A stretch of 64,000 nucleotides of DNA from Aeromonas veronii (GCF_040215105.1 NZ_CP157875.1:65001-129000); one strand, 5' to 3'; shown: positions 43,831 to 55,130, counted from the first letter of the stretch. The notes: a model not told the origin generated them from the sequence alone. Made by a program: numbers and translations.

Positions 43831-43934
43831 TTGCGGATCTCCAGCATACGGGGGGCACGGCTCATGGGCAGCACTCCTGCAAGGGAGCGCATCGACAGTG
43901 CGGGGACTGTCGGCAATCTTTGATGGCTGCTCAT
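43827..43934 (-). CDS. Chimeric mini-ORF at livM/livG junction (duplicated junction)
   Basis: A 35-codon frame that starts like LivG (MSSHQRL versus MNNHQKL) and ends like LivM ([15 protein letters not shown] versus [13 protein letters not shown]). Its ATG overlaps the livM stop and its TGA overlaps the livG ATG. The flanking DNA shows a tandem copy of the junction, offset 104 bases, now diverged. The mini-ORF is therefore a by-product of a short tandem duplication. It could couple translation between livM and livG; whether a peptide is made is unknown. Confidence 0.6.
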   Translation of the reverse strand: MSSHQRLPTVPALSMRSLAGVLPMSRAPRMLEIRK

Positions 43935-45202
43935 TTGCGGATCTCCAGATGGGGACGGCTCATGGGCAACAGACCCTGGGGTCGCCAGATCATCATGAAC
44001 ACCATCAGCAGGCCGAACATCAGCATGCGGTATTCGTTGAATTCACGGGCCAGCTCCGGCAGCACCGTCATGACGATGGCGGCCAGCACCACGCCGATCT
44101 GGGAGCCCATGCCGCCGAGCACGACGATGGCGAGCACGATGGCCGACTCGATGAACACGAAGGATTCCGGGCTGATGAAGCCCTGGCGCGAGGCGAAGAA
44201 GCTGCCGGCGAACCCCGCGAAGCAGGCGCCGATGGTGAAGGCGGTCAGCTTGATGATGGTGGGGTTGAGGCCCAGGGACTTGCAGGCGATCTCGTCTTCC
44301 CGCAGCGCCTCCCAAGCGCGGCCGAGCGGCATGCGCAGCAGGCGGTTGATGACGAACAGGGTGGCGATCACCAGCACCAGTGCCATCAGGTAGAGGAAGA
44401 TCACCTTGTGGTTGGCGTTGTAGGCGATGCCGAAGAACTCGTGGAAGGTCTCGAAGCCCCCGTCCTTGACGGTGCGGTTGAACTCCAGGCCCCCCAGGGT
44501 CGGTTTGGGAATGCCGGAGATGCCGTTGGGGCCGCCGGTCAGGCTGGTCATGTTGTTGAGCAGGATGCGGATGATCTCACCAAAGCCCAGGGTGACGATG
44601 GCCAGATAGTCCCCTCGCAGCCTGAGCACCGGGAAGCCGAGCAGGAAGCCGAAGGTGGCCGCCATCAGACCGGCGATGGGCAGACACTCCCAGAAGCTCA
44701 GACCGAAGTAGGTGTTGAGCAGGGCATAGCTGTAGGCACCGACCGCGTAGAAGCCGACGTAGCCGAGATCCAGCAGGCCGGCGAGGCCCACCACCACGTT
44801 GAGGCCCAGACCCAGCATGATGTAGATGAGCGCCAGGGTGGCGAGATCGATGGCCCCGCGGGAGGCCATGAAGGGCCAGCTCACCGCGAACAACAGCACC
44901 AGCACGGCGGTGAGGTTGTAGAGCTTGGGGGCCTCCTCGGGGCTGGGCAGCACCAGCTTGGTGAAGCCGACAGAGAAGCCGCTGATGGAGGCCTGGAACA
45001 GCTTGGAAATCTGGCCGCGCAGCATCTGGAACCAGAAGACGATGGTGGTGCCCCCCAGCAGCCAGGCCAGGGAGACATCGAGGCGACTCACCACCAGCAG
45101 GCGGGAGCCTTCCGTCTCGAGCTTGAAGCCGAGCAGCCAGAAGGAGAGCACCAGCAGCATCAGGCTGGAGATGCAGGCATGGATAAATTGACGTTTCATC
45201 AT
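43931..45202 (-). CDS. livM: Branched-chain amino-acid ABC permease LivM
   Basis: A 423-residue inner-membrane permease of the LivM family with about ten helices, signature [24 protein letters not shown], the conserved [18 protein letters not shown] and EAF-type contact [19 protein letters not shown] that binds LivF/LivG. I start at ATG 45202 (MMKRQFIHA), preceded by gaaaaggt; the next codon ATG 45199 is an alternative. Its start overlaps the stop of a chimeric mini-ORF. Confidence 0.93.
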   Translation of the reverse strand: MMKRQFIHACISSLMLLVLSFWLLGFKLETEGSRLLVVSRLDVSLAWLLGGTTIVFWFQMLRGQISKLFQASISGFSVGFTKLVLPSPEEAPKLYNLTAVLVLLFAVSWPFMASRGAIDLATLALIYIMLGLGLNVVVGLAGLLDLGYVGFYAVGAYSYALLNTYFGLSFWECLPIAGLMAATFGFLLGFPVLRLRGDYLAIVTLGFGEIIRILLNNMTSLTGGPNGISGIPKPTLGGLEFNRTVKDGGFETFHEFFGIAYNANHKVIFLYLMALVLVIATLFVINRLLRMPLGRAWEALREDEIACKSLGLNPTIIKLTAFTIGACFAGFAGSFFASRQGFISPESFVFIESAIVLAIVVLGGMGSQIGVVLAAIVMTVLPELAREFNEYRMLMFGLLMVFMMIWRPQGLLPMSRPHLEIRK

Positions 45203-45296
45203 ACCTTTTCGACCTCCGGGCGACCCAGGATGCTGCATATGGACATGAACAGCGGCATCAGACAGGTGATAGGTGCATGAATAAATTGATGTTGCA

Positions 45297-45300
<4 letters not shown>
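45199..45300 (-). CDS. Chimeric mini-ORF at livH/livM junction (duplicated junction)
   Basis: A 33-codon frame that starts like LivM (MMQHQFIHA versus MMKRQFIHA) and ends like LivH ([11 protein letters not shown] versus [11 protein letters not shown]). Its start overlaps the livH stop and its TGA overlaps the livM ATG (gtATGATG). The DNA around both boundaries is a direct repeat, offset 98 bases; for example a run from catacctttt to cctccgggcg is identical in both copies. As at livM/livG, this is a tandem copy of a gene junction. Confidence 0.6.
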
Positions 45301-46223
<923 letters not shown>

Positions 46224-46257
46224 ACTGCGTTCCCTGTACTTGCCCGCAAAGAAAGGA

Positions 46258-46279
46258 GGGGGTGACGCTTGTCACCCCC
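46258..46279 (-). terminator. Hairpin between livJ and livH, partial terminator or mRNA stabiliser
   Basis: Perfect stem gggggtgac/gtcaccccc with loop gctt. On the minus strand it is followed by tcctttctttg, a broken T tract. This would allow partial read-through and excess livJ transcript. Confidence 0.7.
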
Positions 46280-46289
46280 GACCGGCAGA

Positions 46290-47411
46290 TTATTTGAGTT
46301 GAGTGGAGGTGCCGTCGGCGTGCCACTGGAAGACGCCGAACTCGAAGCCTTTCAGGTCACCGTTCGGTGCCCAGCTCAGGGGGCCCATGACGGTGTCGAT
46401 CGGCGCGGCCTTGATGGCAGCCGCCACGGCAGCGGGATCATCCTCACCCGCCTTGGCGATACCGGCAGCCAGGGTCTGTACCGCGGCATAGGTGGTCCAG
46501 ACGAACGGGCCGGAGGAGTCCTGACCCTTGGCCTTGAACGCGGCGACGATGGGGGCGTTGGCCGGCACCAGGTCGTACTTGTTCGGCAGGGTGACCAGCA
46601 GGCCTTCGGAAGCCGGGCCGCCGATGGCGGAGATGTCCTTGTTACCCACCCCTTCCGGACCCATGAACTTGGCCTTCAGACCCTTCTCGCCAGCCTGGCG
46701 CAGGATCAGACCCAGTTCCGGGTGGTAGCCACCGTAGTAGACGAAGTCCACGTTCTCTTTCTGCAGCTTGGCGATCAGGGCGGAGAAGTCCTTGTCCCCG
46801 GCGGTGATGCCCTCAAAGGCCACGACCTTGACGCCGGCCTTGTCCAGTGCGGCTTTCACGCTGGAGGCGATGCCTTCACCGTACTGCTTCTTGTCGTGGA
46901 TGACGGCCACGCGCTGGGGTTTGACCTGCTCGATGATGTATTTGGCGGCGGTCGGGCCCTGATCGCTGTCCAGACCGATGGTGCGCATGGTCAGCTGGTA
47001 GCCACGCTCGGTGATCTTGGGGTTGGTGGAGGCCGGGGTGATCATCAGCACGCCTTCATCTTCATAGATGTCGGAGGCGGGCAGGGTGTTGTCGGAGCAG
47101 AGGTGGCCGACCACGAACTTGACGCCGTCGTTGATCACCTTGTTGGCGATGGCCACGGCCTGCTTGGGATCGCAGGCGTCGTCATAGATGACGGCTTCGA
47201 TCTGCTTGCCCTTGATGCCACCCGCCTTGTTGATCTGCTCGACCGCCATCTTGCCGCCGGTGAACTGCATGTCACCGTACTGGGCGACCGGGCCGGTCAG
47301 GGGGCCGGCGATGCCGATCTTGATGGTATCGGCGGCATTGGCGATGGAAACCGAGCCAAACAGAGCCAAAGAAACCGCTGCTCTGACTGCAATTTTACTG
47401 AAGTTATGCAT
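46290..47411 (-). CDS. livJ: Periplasmic branched-chain amino-acid-binding protein LivJ/LivK
   Basis: A 373-residue periplasmic solute receptor: signal peptide ending SIANA, then [26 protein letters not shown] of the Leu/Ile/Val-binding family. The cysteine pair of DDACDPKQA and GHLCSDNT is conserved with LivJ/LivK. It captures branched-chain amino acids for LivHMGF. Only one binding protein lies here, while E. coli has two. Promoter elements must lie in the 435-base gap upstream. Confidence 0.93.
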   Translation of the reverse strand: MHNFSKIAVRAAVSLALFGSVSIANAADTIKIGIAGPLTGPVAQYGDMQFTGGKMAVEQINKAGGIKGKQIEAVIYDDACDPKQAVAIANKVINDGVKFVVGHLCSDNTLPASDIYEDEGVLMITPASTNPKITERGYQLTMRTIGLDSDQGPTAAKYIIEQVKPQRVAVIHDKKQYGEGIASSVKAALDKAGVKVVAFEGITAGDKDFSALIAKLQKENVDFVYYGGYHPELGLILRQAGEKGLKAKFMGPEGVGNKDISAIGGPASEGLLVTLPNKYDLVPANAPIVAAFKAKGQDSSGPFVWTTYAAVQTLAAGIAKAGEDDPAAVAAAIKAAPIDTVMGPLSWAPNGDLKGFEFGVFQWHADGTSTQLK

Positions 47412-47846
47412 TGATTCGTCCCTTAATCAGTGAATTGTTTCGTTTTATGGGCATCATTCCGAGCCTGTATCCGGCGGGCCCGGTAATAGGTAAGGTTCTA
47501 TCATTCCTCGCCAGGCAATAACAAGATGTTAAAGATACTAACCGGAGCGGGTAGGGCAGGGGTTTTATGAAACAAAAGCCCTGTTTAAGTTTCGTTTGTG
47601 GAATTTAATATCGCCAACGCCAGTTAACATACTGACAACAAATTGTCATGGTGACAATTTTCAGAGTAAAAAACTGACGACATTTCGTTCTGCGCCTGCT
47701 CTCATTTTGACCAAAATTCGTTTGCGCAAATAGAAACGACCGCCTAGATTAGCCGAGATTGACAATTCACTGGCAGTGCCCGTTAAAACCAAGCCTTTAT
47801 TCGGGAAATCTGCTACTGTTCCGCCTTTGTTATTCAGGAGACAGAG
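47412..47846. promoter_or_regulatory. Divergent control region between livJ and LacI-type regulator
   Basis: AT-rich 435-base gap without a gene. It contains AATTGTCA-tgg-TGACAATT (47641-47659, perfect 8-bp arms), preceded by a further TGACAA at 47633-47638, so half sites alternate at short spacing. It also contains the palindrome TTTGCGCAAA (47721-47730), whose central CG is typical of LacI-family operators and could be the site for the regulator at 47847. Confidence 0.55.
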
Positions 47847-48851
47847 ATGGCAACTATCAAGGATGTCGCCTCGCGCGCAGGCGTATCCATCTCCACCGTC
47901 TCACATGTACTCAATCACACCCGCCGGGTCAGCGAAGACGCGACCCAGAAGGTGCTTGAGGCGGTGGCAGAGCTGAACTACGCGCCCAACTCGGTGGCGC
48001 GCAGTCTCAAGATCAATTCGACCAAGACCATTGGCATGCTGGTGACTACCAGTGCCAACCCCTTCTTCGCGGAAGTGGTACAGGGAGTGGAAGCCTACTG
48101 CTTCGAGCAGGGTTACAGCCTGATCCTGTGCAACACCGAGAACCAGCCGCCCCGTCAGCAGCACTATCTGCGCATGCTGATGGAGAAGCGGGTGGATGGT
48201 CTGCTGGTGCTGGGGACCGACATCGATACCCAGTTCCGGGACATGCTGCGGATCCACAAGAATGTGCCGCAGGTGGTGCTGGACTGGGGCAACGAGTGTG
48301 ATTTTGCCAACGTGATCAACGACAACGCCCGCATCGGCGCGCGTCTGGCGGTGAGCCATCTGCTGGAGCTGGGCCACCGGGAGATCGTCTGCATCACCGG
48401 CCATCTCGCCAAGCCCACCACCCAGCAGCGACTGGACGGGGTGCGCGACGCCCTGGCCGAGCAGGGACTGACCCTGAAGGACGAGCAGATCTTCGAGGGG
48501 GATTACGAGAGCCAGAGCGGCTACGATGCCATGCAGCGCATCCTGGCACTCCAGCCGCGTCCCACCGCCGTCTTCGCCTTCGACGATCCCATGGCGATCG
48601 GTGCCATCTGCGCCGCCTGGGAAGCCGGGGTCAAGGTGCCGGACGACATCTCCATGATCGGCTATGACGACATCGAGATGGCGCGCTTCTCCAGCCCGCC
48701 GCTGACCACCATCCGTCACCCCAAGGCCGAACTCGGTCTGCTGGCGGTGCAGCAGCTGGTGAGCCGGATCCGCAACAAGGAGCTGGAAGTGGAGTCCATG
48801 ACGGTGCAGCCCGAGCTCATCGTGCGCAGCTCGGTCAAATCCCTGCGCTGA
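47847..48851 (+). CDS. LacI-family repressor (RbsR/PurR clade)
   Basis: A 334-residue repressor: N-terminal helix-turn-helix and hinge (MATIKDVASRAGVSISTVSHVLNHTR, VARSLKINSTKTIGML) and a periplasmic-binding-like effector domain (SANPFFAEVVQGVEAYCFEQGYSL, TAVFAFDDPMAIGA, DDISMIGYDDIEMARF). It resembles RbsR and PurR most; the match is not close enough to name it. No sugar or purine operon is adjacent, so its target may be unlinked or may be itself. Confidence 0.85.
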   Translation: MATIKDVASRAGVSISTVSHVLNHTRRVSEDATQKVLEAVAELNYAPNSVARSLKINSTKTIGMLVTTSANPFFAEVVQGVEAYCFEQGYSLILCNTENQPPRQQHYLRMLMEKRVDGLLVLGTDIDTQFRDMLRIHKNVPQVVLDWGNECDFANVINDNARIGARLAVSHLLELGHREIVCITGHLAKPTTQQRLDGVRDALAEQGLTLKDEQIFEGDYESQSGYDAMQRILALQPRPTAVFAFDDPMAIGAICAAWEAGVKVPDDISMIGYDDIEMARFSSPPLTTIRHPKAELGLLAVQQLVSRIRNKELEVESMTVQPELIVRSSVKSLR

Positions 48852-48872
48852 CCCCACCCCGGTTGCCCCAGA

Positions 48873-48900
48873 CCCCCTCCCTCGCGAGGGGGTTTTTGTT
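48873..48900 (+). terminator. Terminator after LacI-type gene
   Basis: Stem ccccctc/gaggggg followed by ttttt, between convergent genes (norR lies on the other strand). Confidence 0.88.
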
Positions 48901-48929
48901 TTTGGGATTTATCGTCTGCTGCAGGAGGG

Positions 48930-50456
48930 TCAGGCCTTGAGGCCGAGCCGCCGGGCGAGGCGGTGCAAATTGCCGCTGTCGAGTTCGAGGGCCCGGGCGG
49001 TGGCGGCCCAATTGTCATTGTGGGCGGCCAGGGTGCGCTCGATCAGGGCGAGCTGGAAGGCGTCGGTGGCGGCGCGCAGCCCCAGGCCTGCGGGCAAGGG
49101 TGGCTGGATGGGCGTCACACTGGGGCTGGTGGACGGCGGGGCACCGTTTCCCAGCGTGAAGTGGTGGCTGGCGAGGCTGGGGGTCTGGCTGCCCTGCTCG
49201 GCCCGCGCCAGCACGGCGGCGCGATGGATGGCGTGTTCCAGCTCCCGCACGTTGCCCGGCCAGTCGTGGTGCTCGAGCAGTTGCAGGGCCTGGGGCTGGA
49301 TGCGCAGCCGCTCCAGCCCCAGGCTGACCCGGCAGCGCTCGCAGAAGTAACCCGCCAGCAAGGGGATGTCGCCGGTGCGCTCCCGCAGGGCCGGGGCATG
49401 GATCGGGAACACGCTCAGCCTGTGGTAGAGGTCGGCCCGGAAGGCCCCCTCTACCACAGCCTGCTTCAGATCCCGGTTGGTGGCCGCCAGGATGCGCACG
49501 TTCACCTTGAGGGGAGTATCGTCGCCGATGCGCTGCAGATCGCCGTATTGCAGCACCCGCAGCAGCTTGGCCTGCAGCGCCAGGGAGAGTTCGCCGATCT
49601 CGTCCAGAAACAAGGTGCCCCTGTCCGCCAGTTCGAACTTGCCCGCCCGGTTGTGGATGGCGCCGGTGAAGGCCCCCTTCACATGCCCGAACAGTTCGCT
49701 CTCCGCCACCGATTCGGGCAGGGCGGCGCAGTTGAGGTAGACCAGGGGATTGTCAGCCCGCTGGGAGCCCTGATGCACCGCCTTGGCGATCAGCTCCTTG
49801 CCGACCCCCGTCTCCCCCAGGATCAGCACGTTCAGCTCCGAACTCGCCACCACTTCTATCTCGTGGCGCAACCTCGCCATGGCGGGGGACTGGCCAATCA
49901 TCTCCGGCTGGCCCTGGCCGGCCTGCGGGCCCGGTGCGATGGGTTCGCTGCTCTGGCGGGCGAGCCGCTCCAGCAAGAGGGCGTTGCTGAGGGCCGCCGC
50001 CGCCAGGGCGCCCACCAGCCGCAGCTCCTCGTCGCTGATGTCGTCGAACTGGGTCGGGTTCATGCCGTCTATGGTCAGGGCGCCGATCAGCGTCTGATCC
50101 GCGAACAGGGGCAGGCCGACGCAGGCATGTACCTTGAAGTCGTCGTGATCCGGGATCAGGCCGTCATAGGGGTCGGGCAGCAAGCTGTCGGCGGGGAAGC
50201 GCACCACGTCGCCAGCGCGGGCGATGGCCTCCATGCGCGGATGATCCCGCAAGGCGAAACGGCGCCCCAGCACGTCCTGCATCAGGCCGTCGATGGCGAG
50301 CGGCACGAACTGCCCCCCCTCGTAGCGCAGCAGGGCCGAGGCATCGGAGTTAAGCAGGCTGCGCACGCTCTGGATCAGACGATGGAATCTGTCCTGATGG
50401 GAGATGCCGAGTTGCAGGTCGAGGGCGATGCGCGCCAGGCTGTCGGTCGAGATCAC
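48930..50456 (-). CDS. norR: Nitric-oxide-sensing transcriptional activator NorR
   Basis: A 508-residue sigma-54 activator. Order: GAF domain (about 20-165), AAA+ domain with Walker A GETGVGKE (214-221) and GAFTGA loop (261-266), and C-terminal Fis-type helix-turn-helix ([25 protein letters not shown]). Residues R74, R80, D98, C112 and D130 match the E. coli iron/NO-site residues R75, R81, D99, C113 and D131 by a one-residue offset, so sensing should be intact. The start is GTG 50456. Divergent from norV across 169 bases. Confidence 0.95.
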   Translation of the reverse strand: MISTDSLARIALDLQLGISHQDRFHRLIQSVRSLLNSDASALLRYEGGQFVPLAIDGLMQDVLGRRFALRDHPRMEAIARAGDVVRFPADSLLPDPYDGLIPDHDDFKVHACVGLPLFADQTLIGALTIDGMNPTQFDDISDEELRLVGALAAAALSNALLLERLARQSSEPIAPGPQAGQGQPEMIGQSPAMARLRHEIEVVASSELNVLILGETGVGKELIAKAVHQGSQRADNPLVYLNCAALPESVAESELFGHVKGAFTGAIHNRAGKFELADRGTLFLDEIGELSLALQAKLLRVLQYGDLQRIGDDTPLKVNVRILAATNRDLKQAVVEGAFRADLYHRLSVFPIHAPALRERTGDIPLLAGYFCERCRVSLGLERLRIQPQALQLLEHHDWPGNVRELEHAIHRAAVLARAEQGSQTPSLASHHFTLGNGAPPSTSPSVTPIQPPLPAGLGLRAATDAFQLALIERTLAAHNDNWAATARALELDSGNLHRLARRLGLKA

Positions 50457-50463
50457 GGTAATT

Positions 50464-50519
50464 GTCCAAATGACAGTGTGTTTGTTGTTTTGACTATAAT
50501 GACGAAGTGTCTTAATGAC
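50464..50519 (+). promoter_or_regulatory. Three NorR enhancer sites
   Basis: GTCCAAATGAC (50464-50474), ACTATAATGAC (50493-50503, degenerate left half) and GTCTTAATGAC (50509-50519). The first and third fit GT-N7-AC. E. coli also has three sites between norR and norV. The second is the weakest. Confidence 0.75.
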
Positions 50520-50561
50520 AATGATTGATGTGTGTGTTGTTTAAAAACAATGAGTTACAAG

Positions 50562-50578
50562 TTGGCACGTCCGCTGCA
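50562..50578 (+). promoter_or_regulatory. Sigma-54 promoter of norV
   Basis: TTGGCACG-tccg-cTGCA has the -24 GG (50564-50565) and -12 GC (50576-50577) with the required ten bases between, close to consensus TTGGCACG-N4-TTGCA. It lies just below the NorR sites and about 48 bases before norV. Confidence 0.92.
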
Positions 50579-50625
50579 ATAGCCAGTTCAGTCGAACATA
50601 CACTTTGCATTCAAGGAACAGCCAG

Positions 50626-52119
50626 ATGAGCATTCACGTCAAGAACAACATCCACTGGGTCGGTCAACGGGATTGGGAAGTGCGCGACTTCCACGGCACC
50701 GAGTACAAGACCCACAAGGGCACCAGCTACAACAGCTACCTCATCCGTGAAGGGAAGAACGTGCTGATCGATACCGTCGATCACAAATTCAGCCGCGAGT
50801 TCGTGCAGAACCTGGCCGCCGAGATCGATCTCGCCTCCATCGACTATGTGGTGATCAACCACGCCGAAGAGGACCACGCCGGTGCCTTGACCGAGCTGAT
50901 GGCCCGCATCCCCGGCACCCCCATCTACTGCACCCACAACGCCATCGACTCCATCACCGGTCACCATCACCACCCGGAGTGGAACTTCCAGCCGGTCAAG
51001 ACCGGTGACAGCCTGGATATCGGCAACGGCAAGCAACTGGTGTTCATCGAGACTCCCATGCTGCACTGGCCCGACAGCATGATGACCTACATGACCGAGG
51101 ATGCCGTGCTCTTCTCCAACGACGCTTTCGGTCAGCACTACTGCGACGAGCACCTGTTCAACGACGAGGTGGATCAGACCGAGCTGATGGAGCAGTGCCA
51201 GCGCTATTACGCCAACATCCTCACCCCGTTCAGCCCGCTGGTGACTGCCAAGATCAAGGAGGTGCTGGGCTTCAACCTGCCGGTGAGCATGGTGGCCACC
51301 TCCCACGGCATCGTCTGGCGCGAGGATCCCACCCAGATCATCCTCAAATACCTGGAGTGGGCGGACAACTACCAGGAGGATCGCATCACCCTGTTCTACG
51401 ACTCCATGTCCAACAACACCCGCATGATGGCCGACGCCATCGCCCAGGGGATCCACGAGGTGGACCCCGGCGTGGCGGTGAAGATCTACAACGTGGCGCG
51501 CCACGACAAGAACGAGATCCTGACCCAGGTGTTCCGCTCCAAGGGCATTCTGGTGGGCTCCTCCACCATGAACAACGTCATGATGCCCAAGGTGGCGGGC
51601 ATGCTCGAAGAGATCACCGGCCTGCGTTTTAGAAACAAGCGTGCCGCCGCCTTCGGCAGCTACGGCTGGACCGGTGGTGCCGTGGATCGCATCCAGACCC
51701 GGCTGATGGACGCAGGCTTCGACATCAGTCTCTCCCTCAAGGCCAAGTGGCGCCCTGACGGTTCTGCCCTGGCCGAATGCCGCGAGCACGGCCGCCATAT
51801 CGCTCGCCAGTGGGCGCTGCATTCGCTGGAGGCGCCCCGTCCGATCACCACAACCCAGGCCGAAAAGGCACCGGCTCCCGCGATGGCGGCTACGGTGACC
51901 CCGGCGCCGCAAGCCGCACCGGTGGCTGCAGAGTGGGATGACGATCAGGCCATGCTCTGCACCGTCTGCCAGTGGGTCTATGACCCGGCGTTGGGTGAGC
52001 CGGATCAGCTGGTGGCGCCGGGTACCCCCTGGGCCCAGGTGCCGGACAGCTTCCTCTGCCCGGGCTGCGGCATCGGCAAGGAGGTGTTCGAACCCTGCGC
52101 GGTGGAGGCCTGCGTATGA
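50626..52119 (+). CDS. norV: Flavorubredoxin NorV (anaerobic NO reductase)
   Basis: A 497-residue flavodiiron NO reductase. Order: metallo-beta-lactamase-like diiron domain with H79-x-E81-x-D83-H84 ([10 protein letters not shown]), flavodoxin domain (about 250-395, [16 protein letters not shown]), an A/P/T-rich linker (about 405-440), and C-terminal rubredoxin domain with CTVC and CPGC iron ligands. It reduces NO to N2O, taking electrons from NorW. It is slightly longer than E. coli NorV (479) because of the linker. Its stop overlaps norW by four bases. Confidence 0.96.
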   Translation: MSIHVKNNIHWVGQRDWEVRDFHGTEYKTHKGTSYNSYLIREGKNVLIDTVDHKFSREFVQNLAAEIDLASIDYVVINHAEEDHAGALTELMARIPGTPIYCTHNAIDSITGHHHHPEWNFQPVKTGDSLDIGNGKQLVFIETPMLHWPDSMMTYMTEDAVLFSNDAFGQHYCDEHLFNDEVDQTELMEQCQRYYANILTPFSPLVTAKIKEVLGFNLPVSMVATSHGIVWREDPTQIILKYLEWADNYQEDRITLFYDSMSNNTRMMADAIAQGIHEVDPGVAVKIYNVARHDKNEILTQVFRSKGILVGSSTMNNVMMPKVAGMLEEITGLRFRNKRAAAFGSYGWTGGAVDRIQTRLMDAGFDISLSLKAKWRPDGSALAECREHGRHIARQWALHSLEAPRPITTTQAEKAPAPAMAATVTPAPQAAPVAAEWDDDQAMLCTVCQWVYDPALGEPDQLVAPGTPWAQVPDSFLCPGCGIGKEVFEPCAVEACV

Positions 52120-53267
52120 GCCTGCTTCCCAAGAGTGACGAGATAGTGGTGATCGGCAGCGGTTTCGCCGCCCAGCAGCTGGTCAAGAGCCTGCGCAAGC
52201 TCGACGGTGAGAAGCCCATCCGCCTCATCACCGCCGACGGTGGTGACGAGTACAACAAGCCCGATCTCAGCCACGTGGTGAGCCGGGATTGCAGCGCCGC
52301 CGCCATGACCCGGCTCTCCGGGGCAGAGTTCGCCGAGCAGCAGCGCATCACGCTGCTGCCTCACAGCCCCGTGCTCGCCATCGACCCCGTTCGCCGTCTG
52401 GTGCAGACCGCCGAGGGGGAGCATCCCTACGGCAAGCTGGTGCTGGCCACGGGGGCCAGTGCGGTGCGTCCCGACATCCCGGGCAGCGACTACCTGATCA
52501 CCCTCAACAGCCAGCAGGAGTATGCCGCCGCCGAGGAGCGGATCCGCGGGGCCAACCGCATCCTGGTACTGGGCGCCGGCCTCATCGGCTGCGAGCTGGC
52601 GATGGACATGGCGAGCGCAGGGAAAGCGGTCACCCTGATGGATATGGCTCCCAGCCCGCTCGCCAGCCTGCTGCCAGCGACCCTGAGTCAGCCGCTGCAA
52701 CAGGCGCTGCGCGCGCTGGGAGTGAGCCTGAAATTGGGGCAGGGCATCAGCGGGATCGATCCGCTGCCCGGTGAGGGCTGGCGAGTCACTCTGGATGACG
52801 GCCAGACCAGCTCGCAGGATCTGGTGATCGCCGCCATCGGCCTGCGCCCCAATCTCGCCCTGGCCGAGAACGCCGGACTCGAGGTGGGACGGGGCATTCG
52901 GGTCGATGACAGCCTGGGAACCAGCGATCCCCATATCTATGCCCTGGGGGATGGCATTGAATGGCGGGGGGAACTGCTACCCTTCCTGCAGCCCATCGTG
53001 CTGGGGGCCAACGCCCTGGCCAAGACCCTGCTCGGCACCCCGACGGCACTGACCCTGCCCCCCATGCTGGTGAAGGTGAAGACACCGCACTACCCGCTGC
53101 AACTGGCGGGCCGCACCCGGGGCGACGATCTCGCCTGGCAGTGCCGCTGGAACCACCTGGGTATGGTGGCCGAGGCCCGCGGTGCCGATGGAGAGCTGTG
53201 CGGTTTTGTGGTGGGAGGCGATCAGATGAGCGCTGCCTTCCCCCTGCTGCGCCAGCTGCCCCGTTGA
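52116..53267 (+). CDS. norW: NADH:flavorubredoxin reductase NorW
   Basis: A 383-residue FAD/NAD reductase that passes electrons from NADH to NorV rubredoxin. FAD motif [19 protein letters not shown] at the N-terminus, NAD motif [21 protein letters not shown] at about 147-167, and YALGDGIEW for the second FAD contact. Overlaps norV (ATGA). Confidence 0.95.
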   Translation: MSLLPKSDEIVVIGSGFAAQQLVKSLRKLDGEKPIRLITADGGDEYNKPDLSHVVSRDCSAAAMTRLSGAEFAEQQRITLLPHSPVLAIDPVRRLVQTAEGEHPYGKLVLATGASAVRPDIPGSDYLITLNSQQEYAAAEERIRGANRILVLGAGLIGCELAMDMASAGKAVTLMDMAPSPLASLLPATLSQPLQQALRALGVSLKLGQGISGIDPLPGEGWRVTLDDGQTSSQDLVIAAIGLRPNLALAENAGLEVGRGIRVDDSLGTSDPHIYALGDGIEWRGELLPFLQPIVLGANALAKTLLGTPTALTLPPMLVKVKTPHYPLQLAGRTRGDDLAWQCRWNHLGMVAEARGADGELCGFVVGGDQMSAAFPLLRQLPR

Positions 53268-53319
53268 TTGTTCAATATGCCAAGGCCGGGATGACCCGGC
53301 CAGATTGAGGAGAATGGCC

Positions 53320-53661
53320 ATGTCCATGAAACTGATCCCGTCCCACTGGGTGGTGCGTCGCTCCACCCCCTTCTTCACCCGTGACAACGTGCCCGCCGCC
53401 CTGCTGACCCATCACAACACCGCCGCCGGGGTGTTCGGTCAGCTCTGCGTGATGGAGGGCAGCGTCACCTACCACGGCTTCGCCGACGAGCAAGCCGAGG
53501 AGCCGGAGATAAGCCTGGTGATCCGGGCCGGGGAGTTCGCCACCAGTCCGCCCCAGTATTGGCACAGGGTCGAGCTGTCGGAGGATGCCCGCTTCAACAT
53601 TCACTTCTGGGCCGAGCAGGCCGAATCGGATCAGCCGCTGTTCAATAGCCGAAAAGCATAG
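53320..53661 (+). CDS. YeaR-like (DUF1971) protein in the NO operon
   Basis: A 113-residue cupin-like protein. MKLIPSHWVVRRSTPFFTRDNVPAALL, VMEGSVTYHGFADEQAEEPE and GEFATSPPQYWHRVE resemble E. coli YeaR and the DUF1971 domain found fused in some TehB proteins. E. coli yeaR is induced by nitrate and NO. Here it is 52 bases after norW, following a G/C hairpin without a T tract, so it is probably in the norVW transcript. Start ATG 53320 (or 53326) follows gaggag; a TTG at 53305 is less likely. Confidence 0.8.
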   Translation: MSMKLIPSHWVVRRSTPFFTRDNVPAALLTHHNTAAGVFGQLCVMEGSVTYHGFADEQAEEPEISLVIRAGEFATSPPQYWHRVELSEDARFNIHFWAEQAESDQPLFNSRKA

Positions 53662-53817
53662 GGTTCAACAGCCGCCAATAACCGCGTTCGGCCGTCGCAA
53701 AGCGTGAGCGTGGGGCAGGGGGGAGAAATCGCTCCCCCTGCCCATGCAGATCAAAATTGTCAATTCAGATGTTCGTTATCCTGCTCCCTCGATTCGGATG
53801 AGCACTGAGAGGGAAGC

Positions 53818-55035
53818 ATGAGCCTGTTGGAAGCCCTGACCATGACCACTGGTCTGGTCTATCTGATCCTGCTGCTATGGCAGCGTCGCCGTGGTTGGGG
53901 CTGGACGTTATCCCTGTTGCTGGCCGCTGTCCTCTGGTTGCTGGCGGCGGACTCCGTGCTCTGGCTCGCGCTGGGGCTGGTGGCCACGGGGCTCGCCCTG
54001 TGGCGGCGACATCAACCCCTGCCAATCCTGGCTTCCATGGATAGCCAGCGTCTTAGAACCACGACCAGGCAGTTGTTGATGCTGTGCTGGGGATTGGTGG
54101 CAGTGCAATATGTCGTCCATATCGAGCAGCTCGGGCCGGGGATGACCCCCTGGTTGATGCGTCCGGACGTGGTGGACGGCTTCCTGCCCATTGCCGGCGG
54201 GCTCGGGCTGCGGGCCTGGCTGACCCAGGGGCTGGTGGATCCCCACCATCCGGCGGCCACCGTCACCGTGCTGGTGCTCTGTCTGTCGGCTCTGCTGCTG
54301 GGGCGGGCTTTCTGTGCCTGGTTCTGCCCCCTCGGGCTGGTGGGGGAGTGGCTGCACGGCCTGCGCGCGCGCCTGCTGCCGGGAGAGTGGACGCCGCCGC
54401 GCTGGCTGGATCTCGTCCTGCGCGGCCAGAAATTTCTGGTGCTGGCTTTCCTGCTGTTCATCGTGCTGATCGCGGTGCCGACCGCCGCCCTGCCGGGCTA
54501 TCTCGCCAGTCCCTATCATCAGGCCGCCGACATGAAGATGGGGGCCTTCTTCTTCAACCTGACCCTGATCTCCGGTCTGTGTCTGGGCTGGGTGCTGCTG
54601 CTCACGGCGGCCTTCAGGCAGGGATTCTGCCGCTACCTCTGCCCCTATGGCGCCTGGCTGGCTCTGCTCGGGCTGCTCACGCCCCTGCGCATCCGCCGTG
54701 ACCCGGCTCGTTGCCTGCGAAACCAGGGCCACGACTGTGACAAGTGCAGCCGGGCCTGCCCGTCGCGCATCCAGGTGCATCAGCTGATTGCGGTGCGAAG
54801 CCTGGAGTGCACCAGTTGTATGAGCTGCGTGGCCGCCTGCCCCAAGCGGGCCGATGCGCTCCACCTCGGCACCCGGCAACGCCGGCTCAGCCCGGCCTGG
54901 CTGTTGGCCCTGCTCTGCCTGTTGTTGCTGGTGCTGCCGCTGCTCTCCCATGGCCTGCTGGATACCTGGGTCAGCCAGACTCCCTTGTCCGATCGCGCCT
55001 ACCTGCTGCAGATGTTGCCCGGGTTGAGCCACTGA
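53818..55035 (+). CDS. NapH/NosR-like 4Fe-4S membrane protein
   Basis: A 405-residue inner-membrane protein with about seven helices and four cysteine clusters: FCAWFCPLG and FCRYLCPYGA (CxxxCP motifs), then two ferredoxin-like 4Fe-4S motifs CDKCSRACPSR and CTSCMSCVAACP. This is the architecture of NapH/NosR/RdxA-type electron transfer proteins. It is preceded by ribosome site gaggga and by a gap with a strong G/C hairpin (53713-53743). Location after norVW and yeaR-like suggests a redox role in NO or nitrogen-oxide metabolism; the substrate is unknown. Confidence 0.83.
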   Translation: MSLLEALTMTTGLVYLILLLWQRRRGWGWTLSLLLAAVLWLLAADSVLWLALGLVATGLALWRRHQPLPILASMDSQRLRTTTRQLLMLCWGLVAVQYVVHIEQLGPGMTPWLMRPDVVDGFLPIAGGLGLRAWLTQGLVDPHHPAATVTVLVLCLSALLLGRAFCAWFCPLGLVGEWLHGLRARLLPGEWTPPRWLDLVLRGQKFLVLAFLLFIVLIAVPTAALPGYLASPYHQAADMKMGAFFFNLTLISGLCLGWVLLLTAAFRQGFCRYLCPYGAWLALLGLLTPLRIRRDPARCLRNQGHDCDKCSRACPSRIQVHQLIAVRSLECTSCMSCVAACPKRADALHLGTRQRRLSPAWLLALLCLLLLVLPLLSHGLLDTWVSQTPLSDRAYLLQMLPGLSH

Positions 55036-55130
55036 CTGGGCACTCGCCGCCCCAGGGGGCGGCGAGGAAGATCAGCGACGCCGATAAAACTGTTAGCGTC
55101 ATCCCAAATTGTTCATTTCATAATTGCCAA

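Noticed and set aside
43823..45280. Plus-strand 485-aa frame opposite livM
   Set aside because: Q/E/G/H-rich shadow of livM; does not resemble a protein.
53660..53817. FNR site upstream of the NapH-like gene
   Set aside because: atcaaaattgtcaa has the half sites in direct rather than inverted orientation.
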